DNA of 31,739 nucleotides. Source: Bacteroidales bacterium (GTDB taxonomy: Bacteria > Bacteroidota > Bacteroidia > Bacteroidales > UBA7960). The stretch covers positions 1 to 31,739 of the forward strand of contig SKYG01000367.1 in the NCBI GenBank assembly GCA_007128045.1, written 5' to 3'. The notes under the pieces are model-generated. The model was not told where the DNA came from. It saw nothing but the letters and a program-made list of their open reading frames with translations, and did no database searches. The translations under genes were made by a program, and so were the position numbers. This document shows, in pieces, positions 15,542-23,933 of the stretch; the first letter of the stretch is position 1, and every line of letters starts with the position of its first letter.

Positions 15542-16378
15542 GTGAAAAATATGACTGCCCTACTCCCATTACTGCTACTTCTGCTTCTATCGGCTTCCTG
15601 TCTGGCACAAACAGTCCCGGCAAGGATCATCTCATTAGCCCCCTCACTGACTAAAAGTCTCTATTATCTGGGTGCTGAAGACCTGGTGGTCGGGCATACA
15701 AACTTTTGTCATATTGCAAAAGATGATCACAAAGAAATTGTTGCATCCGCTGTGACTGTAAACCTCGAAAAGGTTATCGCCCTTCGCCCTGACCTGGTGG
15801 TGACAACCGCCATGACCAATCCCGAAACCATCGCAATGTTTCAAAGAGCCGGAATAAAGACAGAAGTATTTCAAACACCCCGGTCTTTTGACGAAATCTG
15901 TACGCAGTTTGAGATGCTGGGCAATATCACTGGTACTTCAGAAACAGCCAGTAACATCATATACAATGTAACAAAAAGGGTGAACGAAATCAGGGCGTCA
16001 CACAACTACCATACACCTCCGGCTTACTTTTTTCAGATTGGGTCAAAACCACTATTTACGGTTTTGGAGAACACTTTTATGGATGATTATATCACTTTTT
16101 CAGGAGGAAGAAACATTGCTGCCGGATTTACCAGGGGCACCATAAACCGCGAGTTTGTACTGATGAAGAATCCGGATGTAATCATCATCGTGAATATGGG
16201 AATTTCAGGAGAGGAAGAAAAGAAAATATGGGAAAGTTATCCCTTTCTCAACGCCGTGAAGAATAAAAAGATTTTCTTTGTAGAGTCGGATATGGCCTCT
16301 ACACCCAATCCACCCGACTTTTTAAGTACATTGGAATCTATCCGGGAACAACTTGAACCAGGCTGGTGGAAAGATTGA
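15542..16378 (+). CDS. ABC transporter substrate-binding protein, BtuF/FepB family
   Basis: This protein has 278 residues from the GTG at 15542, or 275 from the ATG at 15551, which seems more natural. After a Leu-rich signal peptide (about 1-22, ending CLAQ) comes the helical-backbone metal receptor fold: ARIISLAPSLTKSLYYLGA, VNLEKVIALRPDLVV, an EVFQTPRSFDEIC stretch, and a closing NPDVIIIVNMG. A lipobox is not convincing (SASC), so it may be soluble in the periplasm. Family substrates are cobalamin, heme and ferric siderophores. The absence of siderophore genes and the gene order with a BtuC/BtuD pair make a corrinoid plausible, but no cobalamin riboswitch fits in the 67-nt upstream gap. Confidence 0.85.
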   Translation: MKNMTALLPLLLLLLLSASCLAQTVPARIISLAPSLTKSLYYLGAEDLVVGHTNFCHIAKDDHKEIVASAVTVNLEKVIALRPDLVVTTAMTNPETIAMFQRAGIKTEVFQTPRSFDEICTQFEMLGNITGTSETASNIIYNVTKRVNEIRASHNYHTPPAYFFQIGSKPLFTVLENTFMDDYITFSGGRNIAAGFTRGTINREFVLMKNPDVIIIVNMGISGEEEKKIWESYPFLNAVKNKKIFFVESDMASTPNPPDFLSTLESIREQLEPGWWKD

Positions 16379-16386
16379 ATCTTTTT

Positions 16387-16410
16387 GACTTTCGACTTTC
16401 GACTTTTGAC
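16387..16410 (+). repeat. period-7 tandem repeat, GACTTTC unit
   Basis: Three heptads (GACTTTC, GACTTTC, GACTTTT) plus GAC begin 9 nt after the stop of the binding-protein gene. The open frame of the permease can be read back through them to a TTG at 16385, which is why a longer false start appears there. Confidence 0.7.
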
Positions 16411-16423
16411 AAATTTTAAACTG

Positions 16424-17440
16424 ATGATAAAGAAACACCTCAGATGGTCATGGTTTACGCTGGCAATTTTATTGCTGGTGGTACTATCTGCGGTTTTCTC
16501 TCTGAGCATGGGTGAAGCTTCCATCTCACTACGCGACATTATCCCGATAATCCGGGCAAAAGAAGGCATGGAGTATTTCATCCTTACGCAAATCAGAATT
16601 CCCAGGATCATCCTGGCCATTGCCGTGGGAGGTTCTTTGAGTTTGTCGGGGGCCATTCTGCAAGGTATTTTCAGGAACCCTCTTGTTGAACCTTACACGC
16701 TGGGCATTTCAGGGGGTGCTGCGCTTGGTGTGGCACTGACGATAGTAATGGGGCTGCATGTAACCATCGGCGCATATATTCTGCCAGTGGCAGGTTTTAT
16801 TGGTGCCATGACAACAATCCTGCTCGTAAGCATTCTTGGGTTTCTCCGGGGTGGAACAGACCTTAACAAGATGCTTCTCATCGGTGTGATGATCAGCTTT
16901 GTCGCGTCATCCTCCATGATGTTTTTGATGTCAGTAACCACAGCTGAAAGTCTGCACGGAATCGTTTTCTGGATCATGGGATCACTTGATGAACCCAATA
17001 AGATGCTTGTCCATATTACCCTGTATGCATCCATTGCCGGACTGGCCATCAGCTACCTCTTTGCCCGCCCGCTTAATGCCTTACGTCTGGGTGAAATAAA
17101 AGCCAGCTACCTGGGGATAAATAGCAAGACAACCATCCGTATTCTGTTTCTTGTGGCGTCATTGCTGACCGGCATCTGTGTTTCCGTTGCCGGAGTAATC
17201 GGCTTCGTCGGCTTGGTCATACCCCATCTGATACGGCTCATCGCTGGCTCAGATTACCGGTATATGTTAATCGGCTCATTCCTCGGAGGTGGATTGTTTC
17301 TCATCCTCAGCGATGTGATTGCACGCACCATCATATCCCCCAATGAACTGCCAATAGGTATCATAACTGGCATGGCAGGGGGATTGTTGTTTATCATCGT
17401 ATTGAGCAAATTTAGAAGCAGGAGGGAACATGGTGTCTGA
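16424..17440 (+). CDS. FecCD-family ABC transporter permease (BtuC-like)
   Basis: This 338-residue membrane protein has 9-10 hydrophobic segments. Family motifs are RIPRIILAIAVGGSLSLSGA, QGIFRNPLVEPYTLGISGGA, FVGLVIPHLIRLIAGSDYR and a C-terminal ELPIGIITGMAGG. It forms the dimeric inner-membrane channel for the binding protein encoded upstream. The start chosen is the ATG at 16424 (MIKKHLRW), placing one basic stretch before the first helix; the upstream extension to 16385 is repeat DNA. It overlaps the ATPase gene by 11 nt, so the two are co-translated. Confidence 0.92.
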   Translation: MIKKHLRWSWFTLAILLLVVLSAVFSLSMGEASISLRDIIPIIRAKEGMEYFILTQIRIPRIILAIAVGGSLSLSGAILQGIFRNPLVEPYTLGISGGAALGVALTIVMGLHVTIGAYILPVAGFIGAMTTILLVSILGFLRGGTDLNKMLLIGVMISFVASSSMMFLMSVTTAESLHGIVFWIMGSLDEPNKMLVHITLYASIAGLAISYLFARPLNALRLGEIKASYLGINSKTTIRILFLVASLLTGICVSVAGVIGFVGLVIPHLIRLIAGSDYRYMLIGSFLGGGLFLILSDVIARTIISPNELPIGIITGMAGGLLFIIVLSKFRSRREHGV

Positions 17441-18272
17441 TTATCTGATTATTGAGAAGCTGCGTTGCGGCTACGGCAATGTATTTAACCTGCAAGCAGT
17501 GTCTATTACCCTTAACAAAGGTGCATTTGCAGGGATCATCGGCCCCAACGGCTCAGGAAAGACTACCCTGTTTAAAGGGATTTCCGGCAGCTTGCCCGTA
17601 AAATCAGGTGCAATATCGCTGAATAATACGAACCTGAACAATTTAAAGCCCGTTGAAAAGGCACGCAAAGTGGCTGTGGTTACACAATATCCGGATGCTG
17701 CCGGAATAGCTGTAGAAGATTATGTGTTGATGGGACGACTGCCCTACCGTGAAACATTTCAGTTCTTTGAAACACAAAAAGACCATGATATTGCAGAAAA
17801 ATACATGCGCCTTACCGGAATTATCGATCATAAAGATAAACTCATGACACAATTAAGCGGTGGTGAACAACAGCTGGCGGCCATCGCACAAGCATTGTCG
17901 CAAGAGCCGGAATTGCTGCTGCTTGACGAGCCCACCTCTCATCTCGACATCACTCATCAGGTGCAAATCCTCAATCTGTTACAGCACCTGAACCAGGAAA
18001 TGAACCTTACCGTGCTGATGATCATACACGACCTGAACCTGGCTGCCGAGTATTGCGACTACCTTATAATGATGGACAAGGGCAGTATATTTACCAAAGG
18101 AACACCTCATGAAGTACTGAACTATCAAAATATCGAACAGGTGTACAAAACAGTAGTTGTCACACAAAATAATCCCCTGTCAGGAAAACCCGCCATCTTT
18201 CTCGTGTCGGATAACATCATGAAGAATCAGAAGAAGCACCATGATGCGCCTCCTCCGACTTTCGACCTGTGA
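17430..18272 (+). CDS. ABC transporter ATP-binding protein (BtuD/FecE-like)
   Basis: This 280-residue ATPase powers the importer of the two genes upstream. Walker A is GPNGSGKTT (about 38-46), the signature is LSGGEQQ (about 142-148), Walker B with catalytic Glu is LLLLDEPTSHLD, and the switch His is in MIIHDLNLAAEYCD. A C-terminal extension of about 40 residues follows the nucleotide-binding domain. The last five residues (PTFDL) and the stop codon are encoded by a heptad repeat array, so the original stop has probably been lost and the repeat now ends the frame. Confidence 0.92.
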   Translation: MVSDYLIIEKLRCGYGNVFNLQAVSITLNKGAFAGIIGPNGSGKTTLFKGISGSLPVKSGAISLNNTNLNNLKPVEKARKVAVVTQYPDAAGIAVEDYVLMGRLPYRETFQFFETQKDHDIAEKYMRLTGIIDHKDKLMTQLSGGEQQLAAIAQALSQEPELLLLDEPTSHLDITHQVQILNLLQHLNQEMNLTVLMIIHDLNLAAEYCDYLIMMDKGSIFTKGTPHEVLNYQNIEQVYKTVVVTQNNPLSGKPAIFLVSDNIMKNQKKHHDAPPPTFDL

Positions 18273-18305
18273 CCTCCGACTTTCGACTTGTGACTTATGA
18301 CAGAC
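18257..18305 (+). repeat. period-7 tandem repeat (GACNNNN x7) spanning a stop codon
   Basis: Seven consecutive heptads all begin with GAC: GACTTTC, GACCTGT, GACCTCC, GACTTTC, GACTTGT, GACTTAT, GACAGAC. The ATPase gene stop (TGA, 18270-18272) falls across the second and third units. Confidence 0.7.
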
Positions 18306-18633
18306 CTACCCTTATTTAGAATGAGGCTAAATTGCTGTTAGTAAATGTTAAATGAGCGTTTATACCCCCTCATTTTCCGTATTTTTACGTGGTTTTATAC
18401 CTACACACATAAACATATATAAACCTGTTGTAAGGTATTGCCAGTTAATCATTCATTAATAGATTTTTCATGCCAGAATCATATGTTTGCTCAATAAAAT
18501 TGTTACGTCAGACATTAATGCTTTTTATGATTATATTCATTATTAGCCTGAATTAAAAGCATGCATAACCCAGGTTAGTTCGTTTGGTCTTTTTAAATAA
18601 AATATGTTACACTTTAATGCAATTGAATAAATT
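18306..18633. other. gene-free AT-rich stretch upstream of the propeller/redox locus
   Basis: This is 328 nt of AT-rich DNA without a credible coding frame. It holds copy B of a 30-nt dispersed repeat (18547-18576) and several T-rich and TA-rich stretches. A weak promoter-like arrangement is TTG at 18584-18586, 21 nt, then TACACTTT (18608-18615), which lacks the final G of the -7 consensus. As the longest spacer before the redox locus it is the best place for that locus's main promoter. Confidence 0.45.
18547..18576 (+). repeat. 30-nt dispersed repeat, copy B
   Basis: It matches 1241-1270 at 25 of 30 positions. It contains the self-complementary GCATGC and CCTG/CAGG ends, so it could form a small hairpin or bind a protein as a dimer. 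Confidence 0.45.
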
Positions 18634-19860
18634 ATGGATTACTTACTAAAGCGTTCAACTATCATTACAATCTTTTGCCTTTATATTGGCTATGCTGCAT
18701 CGGCACAGGTTGTTAACAACTGGCGAGGGCCAGACAGAGACGGCAAATATCCTGATACCGGTTTGTTGAAACAATGGCCCCAAGACGGGCCTGACATGCT
18801 ATGGGCCTATGAAGATCTGGGAAAAGGATTTTCTTCAGCAGTGGTTCACAATAACAGAATATATGTTACCGGAGTAGAAAATGATGACGGGTTTGTTTAC
18901 GAACTTTCCATGGACGGAGAACTGCTCAGAAAAATTCCATACGGCAAAGAAATGGTAGAAAGCTTTCCCGGATCGAGAAGTACACCGGCAATTGCTGATA
19001 ACCTTTTGTACATGGCTACTGGTGTTGGGAAACTTGTATGTATCAACTTAAACTCCGCACAACAGGAATGGTCATGGGATTTATTTAATGACTTTGATGG
19101 AGAGAACATCCGGTGGGGGTTGACTGAGAACCTAATTATAGATGGCGATTTGGTCTATTGCAACCCAGGCGGAAAAAAGAACAACGTAATTGCCCTGAAT
19201 CGCTTTACAGGAGAACTAATATGGAGCAGCGAAGGAAAGGGTGAGTTGTCGGCCTATGGCTCTCCATTGCTGATCACTCATAATGGCCGGAAAATACTGG
19301 TTAGCATGCTGCAAAAATACATTCTTGGACTTGACCCTGAAACCGGGAATCTACTGTGGCACTATCCTTTCAGCAATCAGCATGAAGTGCACCCAAATAC
19401 GCCAATCTATCACAACGGCAGCCTATACTGTTTTAGCGGTTATGGCAATGGAGGCGTAAAACTTAAGTTAAGCCATGACGGTTCAAGTGTTGAAAAAGAA
19501 TGGTTTAACTCAGATTTAGACAACCAAATGGGTGGCGCAGTATTGGTTAACGGAACTATTTATGGCTCTGGCCAAAGAAACAGAAACTGGTTTTGTATAG
19601 ACTGGGAAACCGGTGAAACATTGTATCAATCAAGAGATGTGGATATTGGCACCGTCATCTACGCCGATGGTATGCTGTATGCATACACACAAAGAGGGGA
19701 GTTGGCTCTTATTGAACCCTTGAAGGGAAGCTTCAGACTGGTGAGCCAAACACCCATTGAGCTGGGGTCAGAACAACATTGGGCACATCTGGTGATTGAC
19801 AACGGCATCCTTTATGTCAGACATGGCAATGCCCTGATGGCTTATGACATTAAAAAGTAA
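18634..19860 (+). CDS. secreted PQQ-like beta-propeller protein, first tandem copy
   Basis: This 408-residue protein has a signal peptide (1-25, ending ASAQ). The rest is a beta-propeller of PQQ/BamB-type blades, with recurring G.L.W and YC/Y-T motifs (NWRGPDRDGKYPDTG near the N-terminus, TGELIWSSEGKGELS, TGNLLWHYPF, TGETLYQSRD). The opening NWRGP...G is typical of PQQ-like propellers beside redox proteins. No adjacent Cys-Cys or Ca/PQQ ligand set as in true quinoprotein dehydrogenases is seen, so a structural or binding role is more likely than catalysis. The next gene is a close paralogue; the last 84 nt of both genes are identical. It is probably periplasmic or on the outer membrane. Confidence 0.87.
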   Translation: MDYLLKRSTIITIFCLYIGYAASAQVVNNWRGPDRDGKYPDTGLLKQWPQDGPDMLWAYEDLGKGFSSAVVHNNRIYVTGVENDDGFVYELSMDGELLRKIPYGKEMVESFPGSRSTPAIADNLLYMATGVGKLVCINLNSAQQEWSWDLFNDFDGENIRWGLTENLIIDGDLVYCNPGGKKNNVIALNRFTGELIWSSEGKGELSAYGSPLLITHNGRKILVSMLQKYILGLDPETGNLLWHYPFSNQHEVHPNTPIYHNGSLYCFSGYGNGGVKLKLSHDGSSVEKEWFNSDLDNQMGGAVLVNGTIYGSGQRNRNWFCIDWETGETLYQSRDVDIGTVIYADGMLYAYTQRGELALIEPLKGSFRLVSQTPIELGSEQHWAHLVIDNGILYVRHGNALMAYDIKK

Positions 19861-19939
19861 GTTGAATTGTTGAATTGTTGAATTGTTGTAGGGACTGGGC
19901 CTGTCCGAATAATTTGTTGATTTGTTAATCTGTTGATTT
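19861..19939 (+). repeat. period-8 repeat and trailing duplicated spacer, copy 1
   Basis: Directly after the stop come three TTGAATTG octamers, a TAGGGAC...TGTCC imperfect hairpin, and TTGTTGATT words. The whole spacer is repeated after the next gene with one octamer fewer. Confidence 0.7.
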
Positions 19940-20021
19940 CTTGATCTGTTGGTTTAATAAGGTAACACCAGCACATATCAAAAAAATCATTTGATTGTAC
20001 AAAATCCGAAATCATCATTGT

Positions 20022-21236
20022 ATGAAAAGTTCTGCTTTATTGATCATTTTATTTTTATGCTTCAGTTTTTTTGCCACCGCTCAGACATACAACAACTGGA
20101 GAGGTCCCGACCGCGATGGAAAATACCCGGAAACAGGCTTGCTGAAGCAATGGCCTGCTGGTGGCCCTGCCATGCTTTGGGCCTTTGAAGGCCTGGGCAG
20201 GGGATTTTCGTCTGCTATCCCGGCAAACGAAAAGATTTATGTTACTGGCATGGAGGGTGATATCGGGTTTGTTTATGAGCTATCAAAACAAGGACAATTG
20301 CTCAGAAAATTCCCTTATGGACAAGAAATGGGAGGCAATTACCCGGGGTCACGAAGCACACCTACTGTCGCCGGAAACCTCATGTATATTGCCACTGGTG
20401 AAGGAACGCTGGTGTGTATTGACTTAAGCACAGGCACAGAAAAATGGTCCAGAGACCTGTTCAATGAGTTCGACGGGAAGAACATTCGCTGGGGTTTTAC
20501 CGAAAACCTCATTATTGATGGAGATATTATTTATTGCGCTCCTGGCGGCAAAAAAAATAACATCATTGCCTTGCACCGGATTACCGGCAAACTCATCTGG
20601 AGCAGTGAGGGCAAAGGTAATCTCTCTGCCTACTGTTCCCCATTGCTCATCAATCATGGTGGCCGGAAAATACTTATAAATATGATGCACAGCAATATTG
20701 TCGGACTGGATGCATCAACAGGCAGGCTTTTATGGTCGTATCCATATGCCAACCAGCGCAACATTCACCCGAATTCACCCATATATTACGACGGTTACCT
20801 GTATTGTTTCAGCGGATATGGAATGGGGGGTGTACAACTTAAACTGAGTGCCGATGGAAACAGCGTGAGCAAGCAATGGTTCGACAAGAAACTTGACAAC
20901 CAGATAGGTGGTGCGGTGCTCCTTGACGGGTATATATATGGCTCTGGAAATAGAAACAGATTCTGGTATGCTATTGATTGGCAGACAGGAGAGTCCGTCT
21001 TTGAAACAAGGGATATCGACATCGGCACTGTTATCTATGCCGATGGCATGCTGTATGCATATACCCAACGGGGTGAGCTGGCGTTGCTGGAGCCACAAAA
21101 CGGAGGATTCCGTGTCGTCAGTAAAACCACCGTCGAACTGGGATCCGACCAGCATTGGGCACATCTGGTGATTGACAACGGCATCCTTTATGTCAGACAT
21201 GGCAATGCCCTGATGGCTTATGACATTAAAAAGTAA
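20022..21236 (+). CDS. secreted PQQ-like beta-propeller protein, second tandem copy
   Basis: This 404-residue protein starts at the ATG at 20022, where the signal peptide begins (MKSSALLIIL, ending TAQ); the open frame reaches back to a TTG at 19995 without a signal. Its sequence follows the preceding protein along its full length (NWRGPDRDGKYPETG, TGKLIWSSEGKGNLS, TGRLLWSYPY). As in copy 1 there is no Cys-Cys pair. Upstream of the identical 3' end many codons differ only at synonymous sites, so the pair is an old duplication whose ends were recently homogenised. It probably acts with copy 1 in the periplasm, perhaps as a heteromer. Confidence 0.87.
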   Translation: MKSSALLIILFLCFSFFATAQTYNNWRGPDRDGKYPETGLLKQWPAGGPAMLWAFEGLGRGFSSAIPANEKIYVTGMEGDIGFVYELSKQGQLLRKFPYGQEMGGNYPGSRSTPTVAGNLMYIATGEGTLVCIDLSTGTEKWSRDLFNEFDGKNIRWGFTENLIIDGDIIYCAPGGKKNNIIALHRITGKLIWSSEGKGNLSAYCSPLLINHGGRKILINMMHSNIVGLDASTGRLLWSYPYANQRNIHPNSPIYYDGYLYCFSGYGMGGVQLKLSADGNSVSKQWFDKKLDNQIGGAVLLDGYIYGSGNRNRFWYAIDWQTGESVFETRDIDIGTVIYADGMLYAYTQRGELALLEPQNGGFRVVSKTTVELGSDQHWAHLVIDNGILYVRHGNALMAYDIKK

Positions 21237-21307
21237 GTTGAATTGTTGAATTGTTGTAGGGACTGGGCCTGTCCGAATAATTTGTTGATTTGTTGATCTG
21301 TTGATTT
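21237..21307 (+). repeat. period-8 repeat and trailing duplicated spacer, copy 2
   Basis: Two TTGAATTG octamers follow the stop, then the same TAGGGAC...TGTCC segment and TTGTTGATT words as at 19861-19939. Apart from the missing octamer there is one base difference over the shared stretch. Confidence 0.7.
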
Positions 21308-21353
21308 GATGATTTGTTATCATATTGACCAAACTATGACTGAGGCTTAATAT

Positions 21354-22772
21354 ATGCACCGTACTCTGAGGTATCTTCCAATAATTATAATTATTACAGG
21401 CACATCTGCGATATTTTGGTGGCTGTTAAATGACCCTACCAGCGATTTGGGTCTTTCCGTTCCTGGTAAGGATGCATATACTGAAACACAGGGCATTGCA
21501 GAAGATATTTCTATTGGAGAGTTTTTCGACAGGTATTCTGGCGGAGAAAGCACACTGAATGAATCCTGGCCCGTTTTCAGAGGAGTTTACGGCGATAACA
21601 TTTACCGCTCAGACATAAGCCTGATTGATCGTTTTAACGACCAACCCCCTGACATATTATGGTCGGTCGAACTAGGCGAAGGACACGCTGGCGCAGCGAT
21701 TTACGAAGGGCTGGTATATATCCTGGATTATGATGAAGAGCTTCGTGCTGATATGTTACGGTGTTTCGACCTGGTTTCCGGCGAAGAGATATGGCGACGA
21801 TGGTACAATGTATTAATAAGAAGAAACCACGGCATGTCAAGAACTGTTCCGGCGGTTACCGAAGATTATATCCTTACAATCGGTCCCCGTGGTCATGTAA
21901 TGTGCGTTGACAGGCTTTCAGGCGATCTGCTATGGGGCATTGATCTGGAAGTGGAATATGGCACGGAGATCCCGCTATGGTACACCGGACAATGTCCTTT
22001 GATCGACAACGACATAGCCATCATTGCTCCCGGAGGCAGGGCGCTCATGATCGGAGTAGATTGTGCAACAGGCGAGGTATTATGGGAAACGCCCAATCCA
22101 AACAACTGGAAAATGTCGCACTCTTCGATCGTACCATATACACTCAATGGACAAAAAATGTATGTTTACAGTGCCACTGGTGGCGTTGCAGGTATAGCCG
22201 CTGAGGGCCCGGATGCCGGCAAGGTGTTATGGGAAAGTTCACTTTGGAACCATCCCGTAGTGGCAGCATCGCCAGTATGCATGCCCGATGGCACCATCTT
22301 TCTCACCGCTGGTTACGGAGCAGGAAGTTCATTGCTGCAATTACATGAACACCATGAAGGCTTCGACGTAGAGGTGTTACAAAGTTTTCGTCCGGGTGAA
22401 GGCTTGTCAAGTGAACAGCAAACACCCATTCTTATTGACGGACACCTTTTTGGAGTACTTCCAAAAGACGCGAGAACCCTTCGAAACCAGATGGTATGTG
22501 TAAAGCCCGATGACCCCACAGAAATAGTATGGTCAAGTGGCCCCACCGCACGATTTGGCCTTGGACCATATATCCTGGCAGATGATAAGTTTTACATCCT
22601 TGACGATGATGCAACATTTATTATCATGCAAAAAAGCACCAGCAGGTATATTGAACTTGACAGGGTGAAATTATTTGACGGACATGATGCCTGGGCACCC
22701 CTGGCCATTGCAAATGGATATATGGTGCTGAGGGATTCCAAAACCATGATTTGTATCAATCTGTCAAAATGA
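21354..22772 (+). CDS. membrane-anchored PQQ-like beta-propeller protein
   Basis: This 472-residue protein has an N-terminal membrane anchor (about 8-24), a linker to residue 72, then WPVFRGVYGDNIY, the usual entry to a PQQ-like propeller. Blade motifs include LVSGEEIWRRWY, LSGDLLWGIDLE, ATGEVLWETPN and AGKVLWESSLW. Similar proteins are called BamB-like, but this one is longer than BamB and lacks a lipobox. It is more distant from the two preceding propellers than they are from each other. It would face the periplasm from the inner membrane. No PQQ-binding Cys-Cys pair is present. Confidence 0.82.
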   Translation: MHRTLRYLPIIIIITGTSAIFWWLLNDPTSDLGLSVPGKDAYTETQGIAEDISIGEFFDRYSGGESTLNESWPVFRGVYGDNIYRSDISLIDRFNDQPPDILWSVELGEGHAGAAIYEGLVYILDYDEELRADMLRCFDLVSGEEIWRRWYNVLIRRNHGMSRTVPAVTEDYILTIGPRGHVMCVDRLSGDLLWGIDLEVEYGTEIPLWYTGQCPLIDNDIAIIAPGGRALMIGVDCATGEVLWETPNPNNWKMSHSSIVPYTLNGQKMYVYSATGGVAGIAAEGPDAGKVLWESSLWNHPVVAASPVCMPDGTIFLTAGYGAGSSLLQLHEHHEGFDVEVLQSFRPGEGLSSEQQTPILIDGHLFGVLPKDARTLRNQMVCVKPDDPTEIVWSSGPTARFGLGPYILADDKFYILDDDATFIIMQKSTSRYIELDRVKLFDGHDAWAPLAIANGYMVLRDSKTMICINLSK

Positions 22773-22809
22773 ATATGCCCGTTAATTTGCTCACAAAAAA
22801 ATCACTGTA

Positions 22810-23772
22810 ATGAATAAAAGATGGATACATATAATTCTTCTCCTGGCGGTAGGCCTGATTGCTGTGATTGTAATTGCTGATTATTTATCCACCAGGCCTG
22901 GCAAAAGGCCACCCAATCCATTCGCCTTCGATGTATCAGACTATGAATCTGTGGAGGAAAGCCTGATCAGTCACCGCGAAACCCGGCAAATCAGAATCAC
23001 AGACACAAAAGCCGTTCATATTGCCAGCAACGAAAACAACATATTTTTGCTTACCGCCGGTTACCTGCAGACACTTACTCCAAGAGGAGAAGAGATAAAC
23101 AGTATATCGCTGGGACAAGCTGCAACTTCTCTGTTTGCTTTTCCAGATAACAGCGTGATTATAGCTTTTGAAAACTACCTGGAATACTACAGCGCTGAAG
23201 GGAATCTGCTTCACCGGTCAGACTCTGCACCTGACAATGCACTTTTTACTGCTGTAAGCACTATGGAGAACAGGATCTATGTGGCAGATGCAGGAAATAA
23301 CCAGGTGGTCGTATATGATCTGGCATTAAAATATCTCGACACGTTTAAAGGAGAGTCAGGAGTGTCTACCCTGCATGGGTTTATCCTTCCCAGCAGACAC
23401 TTTGATATGGCAGTAAATGCAGATAACGAACTCTGGATCGTGAACCCAGGCTTACATTATATACAGAATTATGCTGCCGACGGAAGATTCAGACGACAGT
23501 GGGGCAAACCATCGTTTACACCTGAAGGATTCAGCGGCTGTTGCAACCCTTCGTATATCACGTTTTTACATGACGGACGGTTTGTTACCAGTGAAAAAGG
23601 CCTGGTACGCATCAAAATATATAAGGAGTCAGGGATACTTGAATCAGTAGTAGCATCACCGGAAGCCTTCAAAAATGGACTCAAAGCACCGGCCATAGCA
23701 ACATTGGAAAACGACATTGTCGTAGCACTTGATTTTGACAGAAGTATGATTCGTATCTTTGAACCCAAATAG
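22810..23772 (+). CDS. membrane-anchored NHL-type beta-propeller protein with a Cys-Cys pair
   Basis: This 320-residue protein has one N-terminal helix (about 6-24) and a six-bladed-type propeller of NHL-like repeats (NRIYVADAGNNQVVVYD, NELWIVNPGLHYIQNYAADG, GRFVTSEKGLVRIKIY). The motif FSGCCNPSYI puts two adjacent cysteines at 244-245. From memory, related NHL proteins near ferredoxin genes in other phyla keep this GCCNP motif. The pair could form a vicinal disulfide, bind a metal or exchange thiols. It lies 38 nt after the preceding propeller gene and just before the Fe-S genes, so it is probably part of the same extracytoplasmic complex. Confidence 0.8.
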   Translation: MNKRWIHIILLLAVGLIAVIVIADYLSTRPGKRPPNPFAFDVSDYESVEESLISHRETRQIRITDTKAVHIASNENNIFLLTAGYLQTLTPRGEEINSISLGQAATSLFAFPDNSVIIAFENYLEYYSAEGNLLHRSDSAPDNALFTAVSTMENRIYVADAGNNQVVVYDLALKYLDTFKGESGVSTLHGFILPSRHFDMAVNADNELWIVNPGLHYIQNYAADGRFRRQWGKPSFTPEGFSGCCNPSYITFLHDGRFVTSEKGLVRIKIYKESGILESVVASPEAFKNGLKAPAIATLENDIVVALDFDRSMIRIFEPK

Positions 23773-23933
23773 ATTGTTGAATCGTTGAATCGTTGAATTG
23801 TTGGGGTGTAGGGGTGTAGGGGCGTATTGAATACGCCCATTGAATACGCCCATTGAATACGCCCAGAATTGTTGAATTGATGAATTGTTTTGGGATATTT
23901 GGATTGATGAATATGTTGTAAAATGATTTTATA
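23773..23933 (+). repeat. octamer repeat and 13-bp tandem repeats with hairpin
   Basis: GTTGAATC/GTTGAATT octamers begin just after the NHL gene stop. Then come GTAGGGGT words and a hairpin, GGGCGTAT (23820-23827) with ATACGCCC (23831-23838). Three tandem 13-bp units ATTGAATACGCCC follow (23826-23864), then more TTGAATTG words. The GC-rich hairpin could end transcription, but no T-run follows, and the downstream genes may still share the transcript. Confidence 0.65.

Noticed and set aside
16385..16423. TTG start of the permease at 16385
   Set aside because: The added residues are translated heptad repeats; the ATG at 16424 starts a normal membrane-protein N-terminus.
19995..20021. TTG start of the second propeller at 19995
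   Set aside because: The ATG at 20022 begins a clean signal peptide; the extension would bury it.
18634..22772. True PQQ-dependent dehydrogenases
   Set aside because: The proteins are shorter than the eight-bladed enzymes and lack the adjacent Cys-Cys pair and recognisable Ca/PQQ ligands; only the fold is similar.
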